A DNA stretch of 64,000 bases from Monodelphis domestica (GCF_027887165.1 NC_077234.1:192649465-192713464), one strand, 5' to 3'; shown: positions 21,988 through 33,260, counted from the first letter of the stretch. A program made the numbers and translations. The notes: generated by a model not told the origin, from the sequence alone.

Positions 21988-22170
21988 ATGGTGTTTTGGA
22001 AAGAGACCCAAAGTTAGACTCATAGAGCCTTGATTTAAGTCCCAGTTTTGCTGCTTACTTTATCTCTGGGACCTAGGAAAGTCTCTTCAATTCTCTGTGT
22101 CTCAGTTTTCTCATCTGCAAAAGGAAAGGGTTGAACTAGATTACCTTTCAGCTCCAAATCCATGATCCTA
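21988..22170 (+). mobile_element. MIR-type CORE-SINE
   Basis: CTCAGTTTTCTCATCTGCAA, the GGTTGAACTAGATTACC tail and CAGCTCCAAATCCATGATCC. Confidence 0.85.
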
Positions 22171-22445
22171 TTAAAACTCCTGCTCATTTTTGTGGTGTCA
22201 CGTAAAAATCTACTTCTATTGTTGGGACATTTTCTGTAATTTTCTAAGGCAGAAGTCATTCAATCAAAAACCATGGGACAACAGGGACCACCATGTAGGG
22301 TCAACAAGAGAAAAGTCAGTAGAAATCCTAGAAGAATTATTTCCTTATTCCAAACATTTGTCACACTTGTCAGTGCAACCTAGTAATTGTGTTGGTTGTT
22401 GTCTCTGTTTATAGGTTTATATATTTCTTTTTGCCCTCTCCTAGA

Positions 22446-22703
22446 TTGGGCAGCCCAGTTGTGTAGTGGATCAAACTTTGGGCTTAGAGTCAGAAAGATT
22501 CATCTTCCTGAGTTCAAATCCTGCCACAGACACGTACTAGCTGTGTAATCCAAGCAAGTCACTTAACTCAATTTGCTTCAGTTTCCCCATCTATAAAATG
22601 AGCTAGAGAAGGAGATGGCAAACCACTTAAGTATCTTTGACAAGCAAATCCAAAATGGGGCCCCTCAGAAGCAGAGGCAACTGAATACTAGACAACAACA
22701 AAA
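22446..22703 (+). mobile_element. MAR1-like CORE-SINE
   Basis: TGAGTTCAAATCCTGCC, AAAATGAGCTAGAGAAGGAG, AAACCACTTAAGTATCTTTG and an ACAACAACAAAAG end. Near full length. Confidence 0.92.
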
Positions 22704-22789
22704 GTTTCTTTAAAAAAATCCATAGTTCCTAGGAGTATAATATGGAGCTAGATATCATTACTGAAAAAAAAAATAAACCTGACCCTAGG

Positions 22790-22925
22790 CCAAGAGACTA
22801 GATTATAAACTTCCTGAGGGCAGGGAGGATATCATATATATATATATATTCACATTGCTTAAAGTGCCTAATAGAATATCTTTGTACCTAATAGATGCTT
22901 AGTAAATAATGGTTTATTCATTGAT
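22790..22925 (+). mobile_element. L2 3' end
   Basis: ATAAACTTCCTGAGGGCAGG and AATAGATGCTTAGTAAATAATGG, with a (TA)n run at 22832-22851. Confidence 0.8.
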
Positions 22926-23139
22926 TAAACATCTTTGAGAAACCAACATGGAGTGTTAAGAGTTTAAGGTAGATTTCAAACCTAGAAAGACATGTGGGCG
23001 AGTGCTGTTTGTGATAAGGATAACAATGAAACCTAGAAAACGAAACAAAATCCTTATAAAAACCTGTTGTTTCCAAGGTTTCTCTATCATACACTCTCAC
23101 AAGTAAAGAAGGCATATAGCATGGAATCCTGAAAATAAA

Positions 23140-23730
23140 TAGGCAAGATAATGGGATGGGTGGGAGAGATGGTGGAGGTGGACATAACAAGATTGAATAT
23201 GAAGGGTGAGGGCAAGTGAGCAGCTAAGGATAACACCAAGATGGGGAAACCTACGGAGCCAATAAATTAGGGAAGTTTGAAGGAGATAGATAGATAGATT
23301 GATGGATGGATGGGTGGATAGAGAGAGACAGAGACAGAGAGGTTTAGAGGTCATCTACATAGAGATGATAATGAATCCTACGGCAGTTGATAAAGTCATG
23401 AAGTGAAAGAAACTATAAAGAAGGTCCAAGATAGAGATTCTGGGTGTCACTCTCATTTAGTTAGTGTGGAAGGGATGAGCATCTAACAAAGGAGACTGAG
23501 AGGAATAGTTAGAAATTTGGGGTAAAAATTAGTAGAGCATAGCATCTAGCATCTAAAATCAAGAGAAGAAAGAATATCCAGAAAAAGATGAAGAACCGTG
23601 TCAAGTGCTGCAGAGAAGTAAACAAGGCTGTGAGCTGAGAAAAGCTCATTAGATTGGACAATTAAGAGAATATAGATAATTTTGGAGAGAGTAATTTCCG
23701 TTGAATGAGCGGTCAAGGGTAACACGGAAG
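23140..23730 (-). mobile_element. L2 LINE, reverse-transcriptase region, antisense
   Basis: GTAAGATAACACCAAGATGG-like and GAACCGTGTCAAGTGCTGCAG, plus TTTGGAGAGAGTAATTTCCG, are antisense L2 blocks. The last corresponds to the RT segment around AFDTVDH. It is broken by many stops. Confidence 0.7.
23280..23342. repeat. (GATA)n / (GATG)n / (GA)n microsatellite
   Basis: AGATAGATAGATAGATTGATGG runs into GGATGGATGGGTGG and then GAGAGAGACAGAGAC. Confidence 0.92.
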
Positions 23731-24144
23731 GGAAGAACTAGGGATTGGTACTGCAACTGAAATAAACATGTTTGAAAGAGGCGTGGCTAGAAGTTTATAT
23801 TAACAGTTGCTAAAACGAAGCCTGTGACTTATAGATGTTTCACATACTGTCCAGATATTTTTATTAACATTTAGAACATTAATGGCTGTGCAAATACTAC
23901 CTATCCATGAGTATGAATGAGTACACGTGATTATCTCCTTTAAAGGAAGCCTGATAACACCAAAATTGAAAGTACCAAGAGATGGAACTATGCCATTTTC
24001 TCTACCATAGCCAATCCTGTACTTGACTCTAACACAATTACTCCTTTCAACACTCACACTCTCTGCTCACCTCCTTACCACAGGGATTAACAGAGTAATT
24101 ATAATCTAACCTAATTAAGACATCTGCTGCTCAGATAAAATTCC

Positions 24145-24445
24145 CCCCACCTCAGCATTTGATACTGTTCATCATCTTTTCCTGGATATTCTTTCTTCTC
24201 TTGATTTTTGAGACACTGTATTCTCCTATTCCCATACCAAATTTCTAACCATTCCTTCTCATTCTCCTTTGTTAGATGCTCATCCTTTCCATAGTCACTA
24301 AGTGGGAGTGACACTCCAAAGCTCCACCTTGGACTTTCTTCATATTTTCTTTCACTTCATGACTTAATCTACTCCCAAAGGATTCATTATTATCTCTTTG
24401 TAGATGACCTCCAGATATATCTAAATCTATGTCTATCTACCATCT
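24145..24445 (+). mobile_element. L2 LINE, reverse-transcriptase region, sense
   Basis: GCATTTGATACTGTTCATCA corresponds to AFDTVHH. Later TCTTTGTAGATGACCTCC corresponds to the YADD-box region, and GATATATCTAAATC follows. A degraded L2 in the orientation opposite to its neighbours. Confidence 0.7.
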
Positions 24446-24469
24446 AAATACACACTTTTTATTTTTCAG

Positions 24470-25720
24470 TGGGAAAGAGAGTGTCACCTCTAATGAGCAT
24501 TTATGAGAGAAGGGAAGACTCAAAGGTCATCCCAAAGTTGTTCTCCTAAGGGAATGGTGGTGTCACTGGCATCATTAATAAGGAGGAGTTCTAGGCACAA
24601 GAAGAAAGTAGTTTTGCTTTTGGATATGTTGAACTTGAGATGATGCTGGGCAGTGATGTCCCAGAGGCAGATGGGATATATAGGTCCAGAAAGCATGATG
24701 TTATCAGACTGTGAAGGACTTTGCATGCCAGAAGATAGCAAACTTGATTCAGTAGCCAGGAGGAAGCCACTGAGAGCTTTTGAGCACAGAAAATCATTAT
24801 CTGTTCTAGGTATTAGGAAATATAAGAGGGTAGACAGTGAATTCAGAAAAGCCAATTGGAAGATTACTGCAATAGTCTTGGCAGGTTTGTAATGAGGCAT
24901 ATAATAAAGATTTGTGCCCAGTAGTGGTGTGGGCATTGAGAGGAGGGCATGCATTTAAAATATGCTGCAGGAGTAGAAATAAGTCTTGATGACTGATTGG
25001 GGGAGAAAGGTGAGGGAAAGGGAAGAACAAAGACAACAGTAGGATTTCCAACATGGTAGACTGACAAATGGTAGTGCCACTAGCAGATATAATGAGAAAA
25101 AAAGGAACCCCACTTAGAGGGCAGGATAATTAGCTCAGTATTGGAAAGGTTGATCTTGCATTTACAGAAGGACATAAAGAAGTAGACAATTGGAAAAATA
25201 GACATGAAACTTAGGGCTTAGTGCTATGGATATAAATTTGGAAGTCTACTTACTTCATTACGACTCATCAAATATTCCACTGCTACTACATGCGAGACTG
25301 TGTTAGGACACAAAGAGAAGTTCTTTCCTTCAGTGGTGTCAAACACAAATAGAAATGGGGCCATTAATTGGTACATAAGAATCCCTGTAGGCTGTATGTT
25401 GACTTAATTTTAGAACGTAATATTATCTATGTTTTATTGTCTTCTTAAACCAATTATAGTTTAATCTCATTCAAGTCTCACTCAAGAGTGTTGTGGTCAC
25501 ATGTGGGGGCAGTGCAGAAATGAGATTGCCAATAGATAAAAATGAAGAGGCTAAGGACACAGCCTTGGGGAAGCCCTATTTTGAGCTCAGGAAAAGAATA
25601 AAGAGAGAAAGAATGGCTGGAAATATAAATGGAGAATCCAGGTACTGTGGTATCTTTCAAGCAAAAAGAGGATCAAGGAGGATGGAATCTGAAAATAAAA
25701 TGAATTATAGTTAGAGTTGA
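24470..25720 (-). mobile_element. L2 LINE, antisense, interrupted
   Basis: TTTGGATATGTTGAACTTGAG, GAAGGACTTTGCATGCC, GGAAGATTACTGCAATAGTC and GAGGACTAAGGAC-like blocks are antisense L2. On the minus strand a relic LPQGCVLSLFIF matches the RT PQG box. A DNA element sits at 25331-25515. Confidence 0.7.
25331..25515 (+). mobile_element. Non-autonomous DNA transposon (hAT-like)
   Basis: CAGTGGTGTCAAACACAAAT at the left, TTAACATTATCTATGTTTTA-like middle, and GAGTGTTGTGGTCACATGTG at the right. It matches the reverse of 2931-3150. Family assignment is by analogy. Confidence 0.55.
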
Positions 25721-25765
25721 TAATAGATTAATAAACTACTAGTGACATTTGAGCTAAGAGTAATG

Positions 25766-26225
25766 AGTGGCAGCATGAAGTAATAGACAGAATAGTAGAA
25801 TTGGAATAGGGAAACCCTGGATTTGAATCCTACCTCATGTAGGATCCTGGTCAAGGCACTTCATTTCTCTAAGCTTCAGTTTCTTCATTTGTAAAATAGG
25901 AATGAAAACAACCACCTTGAAGATTTGTTGAAAGAATCACAATAGATCATATATAAAGAAATCTGCAAGTGCAGTGAAGTGGCCCAGTGGACAGAGAGGT
26001 CAGATCTAGATATTGGAGGTCCTGGGTTCAAACTTGAGCTCAGACACTTATTAACTGTGTGATCTTAGGAAAATCACTTAACCCCCATTGCCCAGCCCTC
26101 ACCACTTCTCTGCTTGGGAACTGCTATTTAGGTCAATTCTAAGAGAGAAGGTAAAGGTTTAAAGACAGAAGAAATTTTCAAATCTTAAAGCACTACATAA
26201 AAGTTAGTCATCATTATTATTAACT
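25766..26225 (+). mobile_element. MIR-type CORE-SINE, split by a SINE
   Basis: The left piece has CTTCAGTTTCTTCATTTG and TTGTTGAAAGAATCAC. The right piece (26169-26225) has CAAATCTTAAAGCACTACAT, the MIR 3' block. The younger SINE lies at 25976-26168. Confidence 0.8.
25976..26168 (+). mobile_element. WSINE1/MON1-like SINE
   Basis: GGAGGTCCTGGGTTCAAAC, TCACTTAACCCCCATTGCCC and AGAGAGAAGGTAAAGGTTT. Confidence 0.9.
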
Positions 26226-26411
26226 TATTCTTTTGCTCATAAAGAGCCATTCAATTTTTCATTAGACTATCAGGCAAAAGAACATTATTGTTCTTTAAAC
26301 TTAAGTGGAAAAGGTAACAAAGTATGTGATAGAAGAAGCCCAGAATAGTGGCATCCTCAGGGACACAAGCCCCAGGTTAGTCATCCTGTTTGGTAAAACC
26401 AAATGCTGATT

Positions 26412-26648
26412 AATAATAACTAGTATGTGAAGTTTACTAAATGCTTTACATAGCTTATCTCATTTTAACCTCATAACAATCCTGAAAATATGTGCTATTA
26501 TTATACTCACTTGACAGAAGGGAAAACTTAGGCTGAGAGGTTTTGTCTTGCTTAGGGTCACACAGTGAGCAAGTGTCTTGTACAGCATTTGAACTCAGGT
26601 CTTCCTGGATGTCCAGCTTCAAAGAGTATTCACTGAGCCTCCAGGCTT
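26412..26648 (-). mobile_element. MIR-type CORE-SINE, antisense
   Basis: CATAGCTTATCTCATTTTAACC, GGTCACACAGTGAGCAAG and TTGAACTCAGGTCTTCC. Confidence 0.85.
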
Positions 26649-26649
26649 C

Positions 26650-27620
26650 CCAAAGTCTGTCTTGGAGAAGAGATGAGGTATGGGAGGATTTGGGGGGTGG
26701 GGAAAGTTAGAGATTATGAGCATAGAATGTTTCATGTTCCATAGGTTTATGATTCTCTAGTGCTTGGGTTTTTTTTTTTTTACCTGACTGGTTTTCTTGA
26801 TTACAAGGATGGATAATATCTGGAAATGACTGAGATGTAAAAATAAAAGGCATAGATGAACCTTTTAAAAAATAATAGATGTGTTACCCTGTTTTGACTC
26901 TCCTTTATCATAGTATTTTAATAAAAATGAGATGCTTAAAATGCATATTAAAGGACAACTTTGAAAGGAAAAAAGAAGAGGAGAGAAAAGTAAAAAAAAA
27001 AGCCATATGTAGGATGATTGCATATAACTCTGAGGTCTTTTAGGTTTTTATTTTATTTCCTTTCTTTCTCTTTCTTCTATCTGTCTCTCTCTGTCTCTCT
27101 CCCTCTCTGTCTCTGTCTTTCTCTCTTGTGTTGCCTCCTCCCTGATCAGTCTGGGGGGTTGCCTTACTCTACACAGTGAACCTGCAAAGAGAGTAAGACC
27201 AGGCTGAGAAGAGAAAGTATTAAGGGAGAGGGAATGAGTGTTGGAACAGCTGAGGAGTTTGCAAAGTAGGAACTGAAAGGGTCGAAGTGCCTGGGAGCAG
27301 AGGCATGCATGTTCTCAAAGGAAGAATGAGTGCTAAGGTCAGTGTGGAACTGGATGGCCCCAGCTCTGACTGTAAAGGAAGGTCCTTGTTTCCCTTCCAC
27401 ACACATAAATACACAGCATGAAAACAGCAGAGTGGGCCTGGCAAGTGTAATGTGATTGATTCTTACCAAGGTCTGCCTGGTTGTTCCTCTGTTTGCTGCT
27501 GGGTTTTTCCATTAGCCTACAACTCTGCACTGAGATGCATCAAAGATAGTTTGGATGAAAAGAAATTGTCCCCCTTATTGACTCAACAAAATCTTAGGGC
27601 TGCTTCCTTGACTTTAGACC
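26650..27620. other. Unassigned intergenic sequence
   Basis: Apart from a pyrimidine-rich microsatellite (27050-27127) I see no repeat family. Short open frames around 27164-27530 on the minus strand overlap in different registers and look like chance. Confidence 0.35.
27050..27127. repeat. (CT)n-rich low-complexity tract
   Basis: TTTCTTTCTCTTTCTTC followed by CTGTCTCTCTCTGTCTCTCTC variants. Confidence 0.92.
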
Positions 27621-27621
27621 A

Positions 27622-27815
27622 TGGGTTCTTAACCTGGAGTTCATGAACTTGGTTTTAAAAATATTTTGATAATTGTATGTCAACAAAATTTACTTCCTCT
27701 GTAATCTCATGTGTTTTGTTATTTGTTCCAAAACACTATTCTGAGAAGGGGGTCCATAGGCTTCACCAGGCTAGCCAAAGGGGTCTATGACACACAAATG
27801 ATTAAAAATCCCCAT
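27622..27815. mobile_element. Short DNA transposon with inverted ends
   Basis: GGGTTCTTAACCTGGAG at the left, ACACTATTCTGAGAAGGGGG and CATAGGCTTCACCAGGC inside, and a degraded GATTAAAAATCCCC at the right. Same family as 20570-20756. Confidence 0.7.
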
Positions 27816-27949
27816 AGGTCTGGCAGGCTAAGCTCTAGGCTTTAGGAGACATGAAGATACAGATCTGGAAGAACCAAAGTAGAGGTGGAGCCTGAAAGTA
27901 GGAACATATTAAAAAGACAGGTAGGATGGATAAGTAAATCAAAGCCATA

Positions 27950-28640
27950 TATAGATACATGGAAAAATGCTCTGAATAATTACTGACTAGGGAAATGCAA
28001 ACCAAAACAATTCTGAGGTATACTCTCACACCCATCAGATCAGCTAAAATAACAAAAAAGCAAAGTGATAAATGTTGGAGGGGATGTGGAAAAGGGGACA
28101 CATACCCTGTTGGTGGAACTATGAACCAATCCATCCATTTTGGAGAACAACTTATTTGCTCTCTAATAAATGGAATTATGCCAAAAGATCCATAAAACTG
28201 TGCACATACTTAGAATAAGATTTCTGGGTCTATTTTCCAAGGAGATCAGGGAGAGAGTTAAAAAATTTATATCTTCCAAAATATTTATAGCAGTTCTATT
28301 TGTGATGGCAAAGAACTGGAAATCAAGGGGATGTCCATCAATTGGGAAATGGATAAACAAACTGGCATAGGATTGTGACTGTGCTGTAAGAAAAAATGAG
28401 TGGATTAATTTTTTTAAAACATGGAAAGAACTACATGAAACAATAAAGAATGAAACAAGTAGAACCAAGAGAACATTATATTTAAAATTGGAAGAATAAC
28501 TGGTGGGTATTCACCTCCAGTGAGATAGAATCTATATAGACATATCTGTTTGTTAGATGATGCCTTCTATGGTACAAGGAGATGGTGGGAGGGGAGGAAG
28601 GGGCTGAAATACCTGGAAATAAATTATATTAATAAAATAA
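27950..28640 (+). mobile_element. 5'-truncated L1 (ORF2 3' end and 3' UTR)
   Basis: Sense-strand sequence matches the end of ORF2: the RYTLTPIRSAKI region, then KCWRGCGKG, AKNWKSRGCPSIGKW and a 3' UTR to about 28640. It is the plus-strand counterpart of 13900-14480 but more diverged, with frame breaks. No domain with activity survives. Confidence 0.85.
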
Positions 28641-29526
28641 AAGAGAAATTAAGGAACAGAAGACAGGCTGGACTCAGGGAATACACAGGAGATGGCAATC
28701 AAAATAAGGAAGTAGTTTAAACTCATGCCAGGAAATGAAAAGAAGATATCATAAGGTGATCATGAAATGGAAGCAAAGACGAGAGAAACAAGAAAGCCTT
28801 TCTGTTTTCTGGGTTCAGTACGGTCTAGGTTGGATCTCCCAGGATGGATCTCCCAGGAAGGTCATGGCAGGCTTGGGCTTAAAGACTGGCTGTTGCAGAG
28901 TAGCCAATGGCCCTCCCTGACAGATCATAATAGAGCATCATTTCTGATAACTCCATTGGTTTCCTTCTCCCTTGGACCTCATTGCTTTAAGTGCCTCTTC
29001 AGTGAAAGGCTCTGCTGAGAGAAGTCACTTGGGATTGGAACCTGAGGGTGGTGTACGTATTTTTTCCTCTGTGTTACTCAATGTTATTACTTTGATAGTC
29101 CTCAAGAAAGTCCAAGCTGCCGCCCTAGAATAATGCTATTGTTCTTTTGCAGTGTATCCTCTCTGTATTCACTACACCCACCTATCCACCTAGCCAAGGT
29201 AACTCCCAAGTGCCATATGCCAACAGAAAACAGCCCTTTCCTGGCTTTGGCTGGGAGTGGGGAGTCTGCTACTCCTCCCTGCAAAACAACGAAACTTCTT
29301 AGGGAACAGGTTCTCAGGGGATGCCAAACATGCTAACTCCTGAATTTCAAGGCACTTCGCATTGCTGCAAAGTGCTTAGGACCTGCAAGAAGCCAAAAAA
29401 ACTTGTTGCTAAGAAGAAATAAGGACACTGTGAATTTTTAAATTCAGAGACACAATAATTCCAGGGACAAACAGGGTGGTAAATGAATAAATACCCATTA
29501 TCATAATGGATGGATGGTAAATTAAT
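28640..29526. other. Unassigned intergenic sequence
   Basis: Mostly unique. It has a 14-base tandem duplication, GGATCTCCCAGGAT then GGATCTCCCAGGAA, around 28831-28860. No gene is recognised. Confidence 0.35.
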
Positions 29527-29749
29527 CAGCTAGGTGGCACAGTAGATAGTGTGCTAGGCCTGGAGTCAGGAAGACCTGAGTTCAAATCAGGCCTTGGATA
29601 GCTGAGTGACCCTGGGTAAGCCACTTAATCTTTTTTGCCTCAGTTTTCTCATTTGTAAAATAAGCTGGAGAAAGAAATGGCAACCCCCTGAAATATAATT
29701 GGGATCATGAAGAGTCGGACACTACTAGAAATGACTGGACAACGAGGGA
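29527..29749 (+). mobile_element. MAR1-like CORE-SINE
   Basis: GCTAGGTGGCACAGTAGATAG, GACCTGAGTTCAAATCAGG, TAAGCTGGAGAAAGAAATGG and a GAAGAGTCGGACAC end. Confidence 0.92.
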
Positions 29750-30132
29750 TGGTGAATGATGGGAACATAGTATAATTTTAAGTAGAGATTTTGTCTTCTT
29801 CCAAACAACTACCCTTATTTTCCCCGTCTTTCTGATCTGCTCTCAACTATGACACCTCCCTCCTCACTTAAGCACATGTTAACATGCCTGTTCTCTCCCA
29901 TCTAAAGATGGAACCAGTCATTTTTCATGCCCACCAGTGGGGGTCAATAATAGTGCCACTAGATAATCCTCAAGCTCTTCTTCAAGCCACAGCAAGTCTG
30001 AACTTTAATACTTTTCTTCTTCCTCACTCAAAATTTCCTGCCATTTGCTAAGTTTGGTCAATTTTACTTCCACCAAATCTCTCTACTTGTAAGACTCAGG
30101 CTCAGAAAGAGGAAAGAGGACATGGTCTGAGC

Positions 30133-30262
30133 TTCTGCTTTTACAGATGAGGAAATTGAGGTCCAGAGAAAATTGCTCCATGTCACATAGAGGATGTGTC
30201 AGACAGAGTTTGAACTCAGGTCTTCTGATTCTAAGACTAGAGTTCTGTCCACTGTAAAACTT
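30133..30262 (-). mobile_element. MIR-type CORE-SINE, antisense
   Basis: TTTTACAGATGAGGAAATTGAG and TTTGAACTCAGGTCTTCTG. Confidence 0.8.
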
Positions 30263-30793
30263 GCTTTCCTCCACCATTCCAGATAGAGATCTCAGAAATA
30301 TTTCCCATGACTGGTATCCTCTCAGAGGCAACTTCTTAACAACCTTAAATAGTCCTAGGAAAAGAAACCATAGATCAAAATTCTTGCAAGTGTTATCCAC
30401 AAATAGGTGTGCCCAGGTTCTAGGTCTCCTCATTGTTTTCCAGAAATAATCTTCCAAAACCAGTGCAGAGGAAGCTCAAAAATAAGTATTTGGATTTGGA
30501 TGAATGGTATGAGATCAAATGTGGTTAACAACTTCCTATCTCAGCTGCCTCTTTAACTCTTTCCTGTCTGCCTGCCCCTTCTCCCTCCTCTTTGTCCTTG
30601 TTGGTTCACACTTTCCAAGCTCCATAGTTCTTTCAGCATTCATTCTCTCCCATGTCATTCACTCACTCTCTCCTCCACTCAGTCTTGGCTCACTCTTTCC
30701 AAGCTTCCGCCCACTACTTCTGAATCATTCCTCCTACACTGACCCAACCCGGAACCCCCTAAGCTCTCAGTCTCGGTATACCACTCCATCTCT

Positions 30794-31111
30794 TCAAGTT
30801 TGTTTGTCCACTATTTCTTTCACCACTCCCAGGGCTAGTCCATGATCCATATCCTCCATGATATGCCCTCTCAGATCCTTAATTAGAATGGTAACAGCAC
30901 GCCTCCTTAGCCTCAGATAGCCTTCAATGGCATCTTCAAAGCCTGACAAGATGGCATTTGGGGCAATTATCATTTCCTCTTCCCCTCCTTTGTGCCAGTG
31001 AGGCCCAATGTCACCCTGGGAGATTCCACACCTCTGCTGCTGCCAAAGGGGCAGGCAGGGGCTGAGGCTCCTAGGAGAGGCTGCTGAATCTTGCCTCCCA
31101 GCCTTCTTCAA
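30794..31111 (-). other. 105-codon open frame of unknown status
   Basis: The C-terminal half (IIAPNAILSGFEDAIEGY, then LRLRRRAVTILIKDL) has unusually protein-like composition and sits outside recognised repeats. I do not recognise a family. There is no visible promoter, splice site or Kozak context to support a gene. It could be a decayed processed pseudogene or chance. Confidence 0.2.
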
Positions 31112-31387
31112 GAGACTTGTTTCTGTGTTTAATCATCTTTCCTGTTAGAAATATTAACGCCCACCTAGCAGTTTTGTGGAGCTGTTTGGTTACCTCCACT
31201 TCAGCAGTTTCAGTGCCAAGATGTATCAGCATCAGATAACCTACAGGAAGTTGCTAGAATGCTAGAGGTGAAATGAAAACTATTAAGTAAGCTAAGGATG
31301 AGCCAGCTGCAGCATCCAGGACAAATACAATATAACAGGTATCTCTATGAAACCTTGGTCCAGCCATGAAGTTAAGACTTGCTATTT

Positions 31388-31821
31388 AGTCATTGAAGTT
31401 GTATCTGACTCTTCCTGACCCCCTTTTGGGGGTTTTCTTGGCAAAGATACTAGAGTGGCTTGCCATTTCCTTTTTTTTTTAACCCTCACCTTCCATGTTA
31501 GAATCAATACTGTGTATTGGCACCAAGGCAGAAGAGTGGTAAGGGCTAAGCAATGGGGTTTAAGTGACTTGCCCAGGGTCACACAGCTAGGAAGTGGCTG
31601 AGATCAGATTTGAACCCAGGACCTCCTGTCTCTAGGTATGACTCTCAATCCACTGAGCTACCCAGCTGCCCCCTGCTATTTCCTTTTCTGGCTTATTTTA
31701 CAGATGAAGAACTGAGGGAAACAGTTAAGCAACTTGCTTAGGGTCTGAGGGAAGATTTAAACTCAGAAAGAGAAGTCTTCCTGACTTCATGCCCAACACT
31801 GTGCCACCTCACTGCCCAAAG
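31388..31821 (-). mobile_element. MAR1-like CORE-SINE, split by a younger SINE
   Basis: The left piece (31388-31474) has GGGTTTTCTTGGCAAAGATA. The right piece (31675-31821) has ATTTTACAGATGAAGAACTG and ends GTGCCACCTCACTGCCC. The inner SINE is flanked by a near-perfect duplication. Confidence 0.9.
31475..31673 (-). mobile_element. WSINE1/MON1-like SINE nested in a MAR1-like SINE
   Basis: Full antisense copy from the poly(T)-AACCCTCACCTTCC tail to the CCCAGCTGCCCC head. TGCCATTTCCTTTT (31461-31474) and TGCTATTTCCTTTT (31674-31687) flank it with one mismatch. Confidence 0.95.
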
Positions 31822-32093
31822 TTAAGACAAAAACTTACCAGATATCTCTCAGAACTTGCTCATGCCCAGTTGGCTACATCTCAGGTGGTACATTCTATGA
31901 AAGACTTTTTAAAAGATTCTTTTTCTTTCTGAATAGCTGTAGAGCACTGTCTGAAGAGGAACATCATATTGCAATAGTCTTCTCTAACTGCTTTCTCAGC
32001 CTTGAGTTACCTCCCTGCCCACACCCTGCCCCCATCCCAATCCATCTTCTTCTCAGATGCCAAGGTGATTTTTTCTAAAGAACAGGTCTGTCA

Positions 32094-32226
32094 TGGTTCA
32101 AATTTGTCTTCAGACACACTAGCTGTGAGACCCTGGGCAAGTCACTTAATCCCCATTGCTTAACTCTTACTGCTCTTATAACCAAATCAGAGTATTGATT
32201 CTAAGAAGTAAGGTAAGGATTTGAGG
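32094..32226 (+). mobile_element. WSINE1/MON1-like SINE, head missing
   Basis: It starts at GGTTCAAATTTGTCTTCAGAC and ends in GAAGTAAGGTAAGGATTTG. Confidence 0.85.
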
Positions 32227-32277
32227 TCTGACCATGTCACCATCCTTTTCTATCCAGTGGCTTACTATTTATTTAAT

Positions 32278-32330
32278 AACATATTAATTTCATATATATG
32301 ATAAATATATTTATATATAAAAATAACATG
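32278..32330. repeat. AT-rich microsatellite
   Basis: A CATATATATGATAAATATATT-like run within L2. Confidence 0.7.
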
Positions 32331-32734
32331 ATTTATTTTTTATTCAGTGGCTTCCTATTACTTCTCCATCAAATATAAAGTTATCTCTTTTTAATTTAAA
32401 ACTCATTGCTTGGTCCCTTTCTTACATTTCTAGTTTGCTTACACTTTAGTCCCTTTTCCATTCTCTCTGATCCCGCCATATTGGCCTACTTATAGCCTCT
32501 CAACATGATACTCCATCTTCCAATTCTGTGTCTCTGCACTAACTAATTTCCATGTCAGGCTTCCACCTTCTGGCTTCTGTGGCTTCTTCCTTCAAGACTC
32601 AGCTCCCTTCTATTGGAGACCTTTCCTGGTCCTTTCAGCTGCTAATGCCTTCCCCTCTAGGATTGCCTTCCATCTACTCAGTATAGATCTTGTACATTCC
32701 AAGTTATTTACATGTTGTCATCCCAATTATAGAG

Positions 32735-32948
32735 TAGATGGGTGGCACAGTGGATAGAGCACTGTGCCTAGAGTCAGGACAACTCGTCTTCCCAAGTTTA
32801 AATCTGGCCTCACTAGCTATGTGTGGTCATGGGAAAGTCTCTTTATTGTTTGCCTCAGTTCCCTCATCTCCAAAATTAGCAAGAGAAGGAAATGGCAAAC
32901 TCCTTCAGTATCTTTGCCAAGAAAAGTTGGACACAAAAGAACACCAAT
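32735..32948 (+). mobile_element. MAR1-like CORE-SINE
   Basis: TAGATGGGTGGCACAGTGG, TGCCTCAGTTCCCTCATCTC, AAATGGCAAACTCCTTCAG and AAGTTGGACACAAAAG. Confidence 0.9.
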
Positions 32949-33107
32949 TCTACAGATATGTCCTTAGTGATTTACATGTGGCCCCCCACAAGTGGGTGCC
33001 TTGAGGGCAGAGGACATTTAGTGTTTTTGTTTTTAGCCCTTGTGTCCTCTGTGCTTATTAACTGCTTAATACTTGATGACCAAAAGATGTTATCTATAGG
33101 AGGATAA

Positions 33108-33260
33108 GTAGCATGCTATGGGAGAAGAGAGACCAGGAGTCCAATCCCAGTCCCATCCCTAATTAACTTTGTGATCTCAGGTTTGGCTTCTCTAAGTCTC
33201 AAGCTTCTCACTTGACAAATGAGGGGATGGGACAGAATGTGCCTTAAAACCTTTCCCATT
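33108..33260 (+). mobile_element. MIR-type CORE-SINE
   Basis: CATGCTATGGGAGAAGAGAG, TCACTTGACAAATGAGG and AAACCTTTCCCATTA. Confidence 0.6.

Larger units (their letters stand above)
31968..33090 (+). mobile_element. L2 LINE 3' half, split by two SINEs
   Basis: TTGCAATAGTCTTCTCTAACTG, GTCTGACCATGTCACCATCC, CAAGACTCAGCTCCC and TGCCTTGAGGGCAGAGGAC mark successive sense L2 blocks. SINEs break it at 32094-32226 and 32735-32948. Confidence 0.85.
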
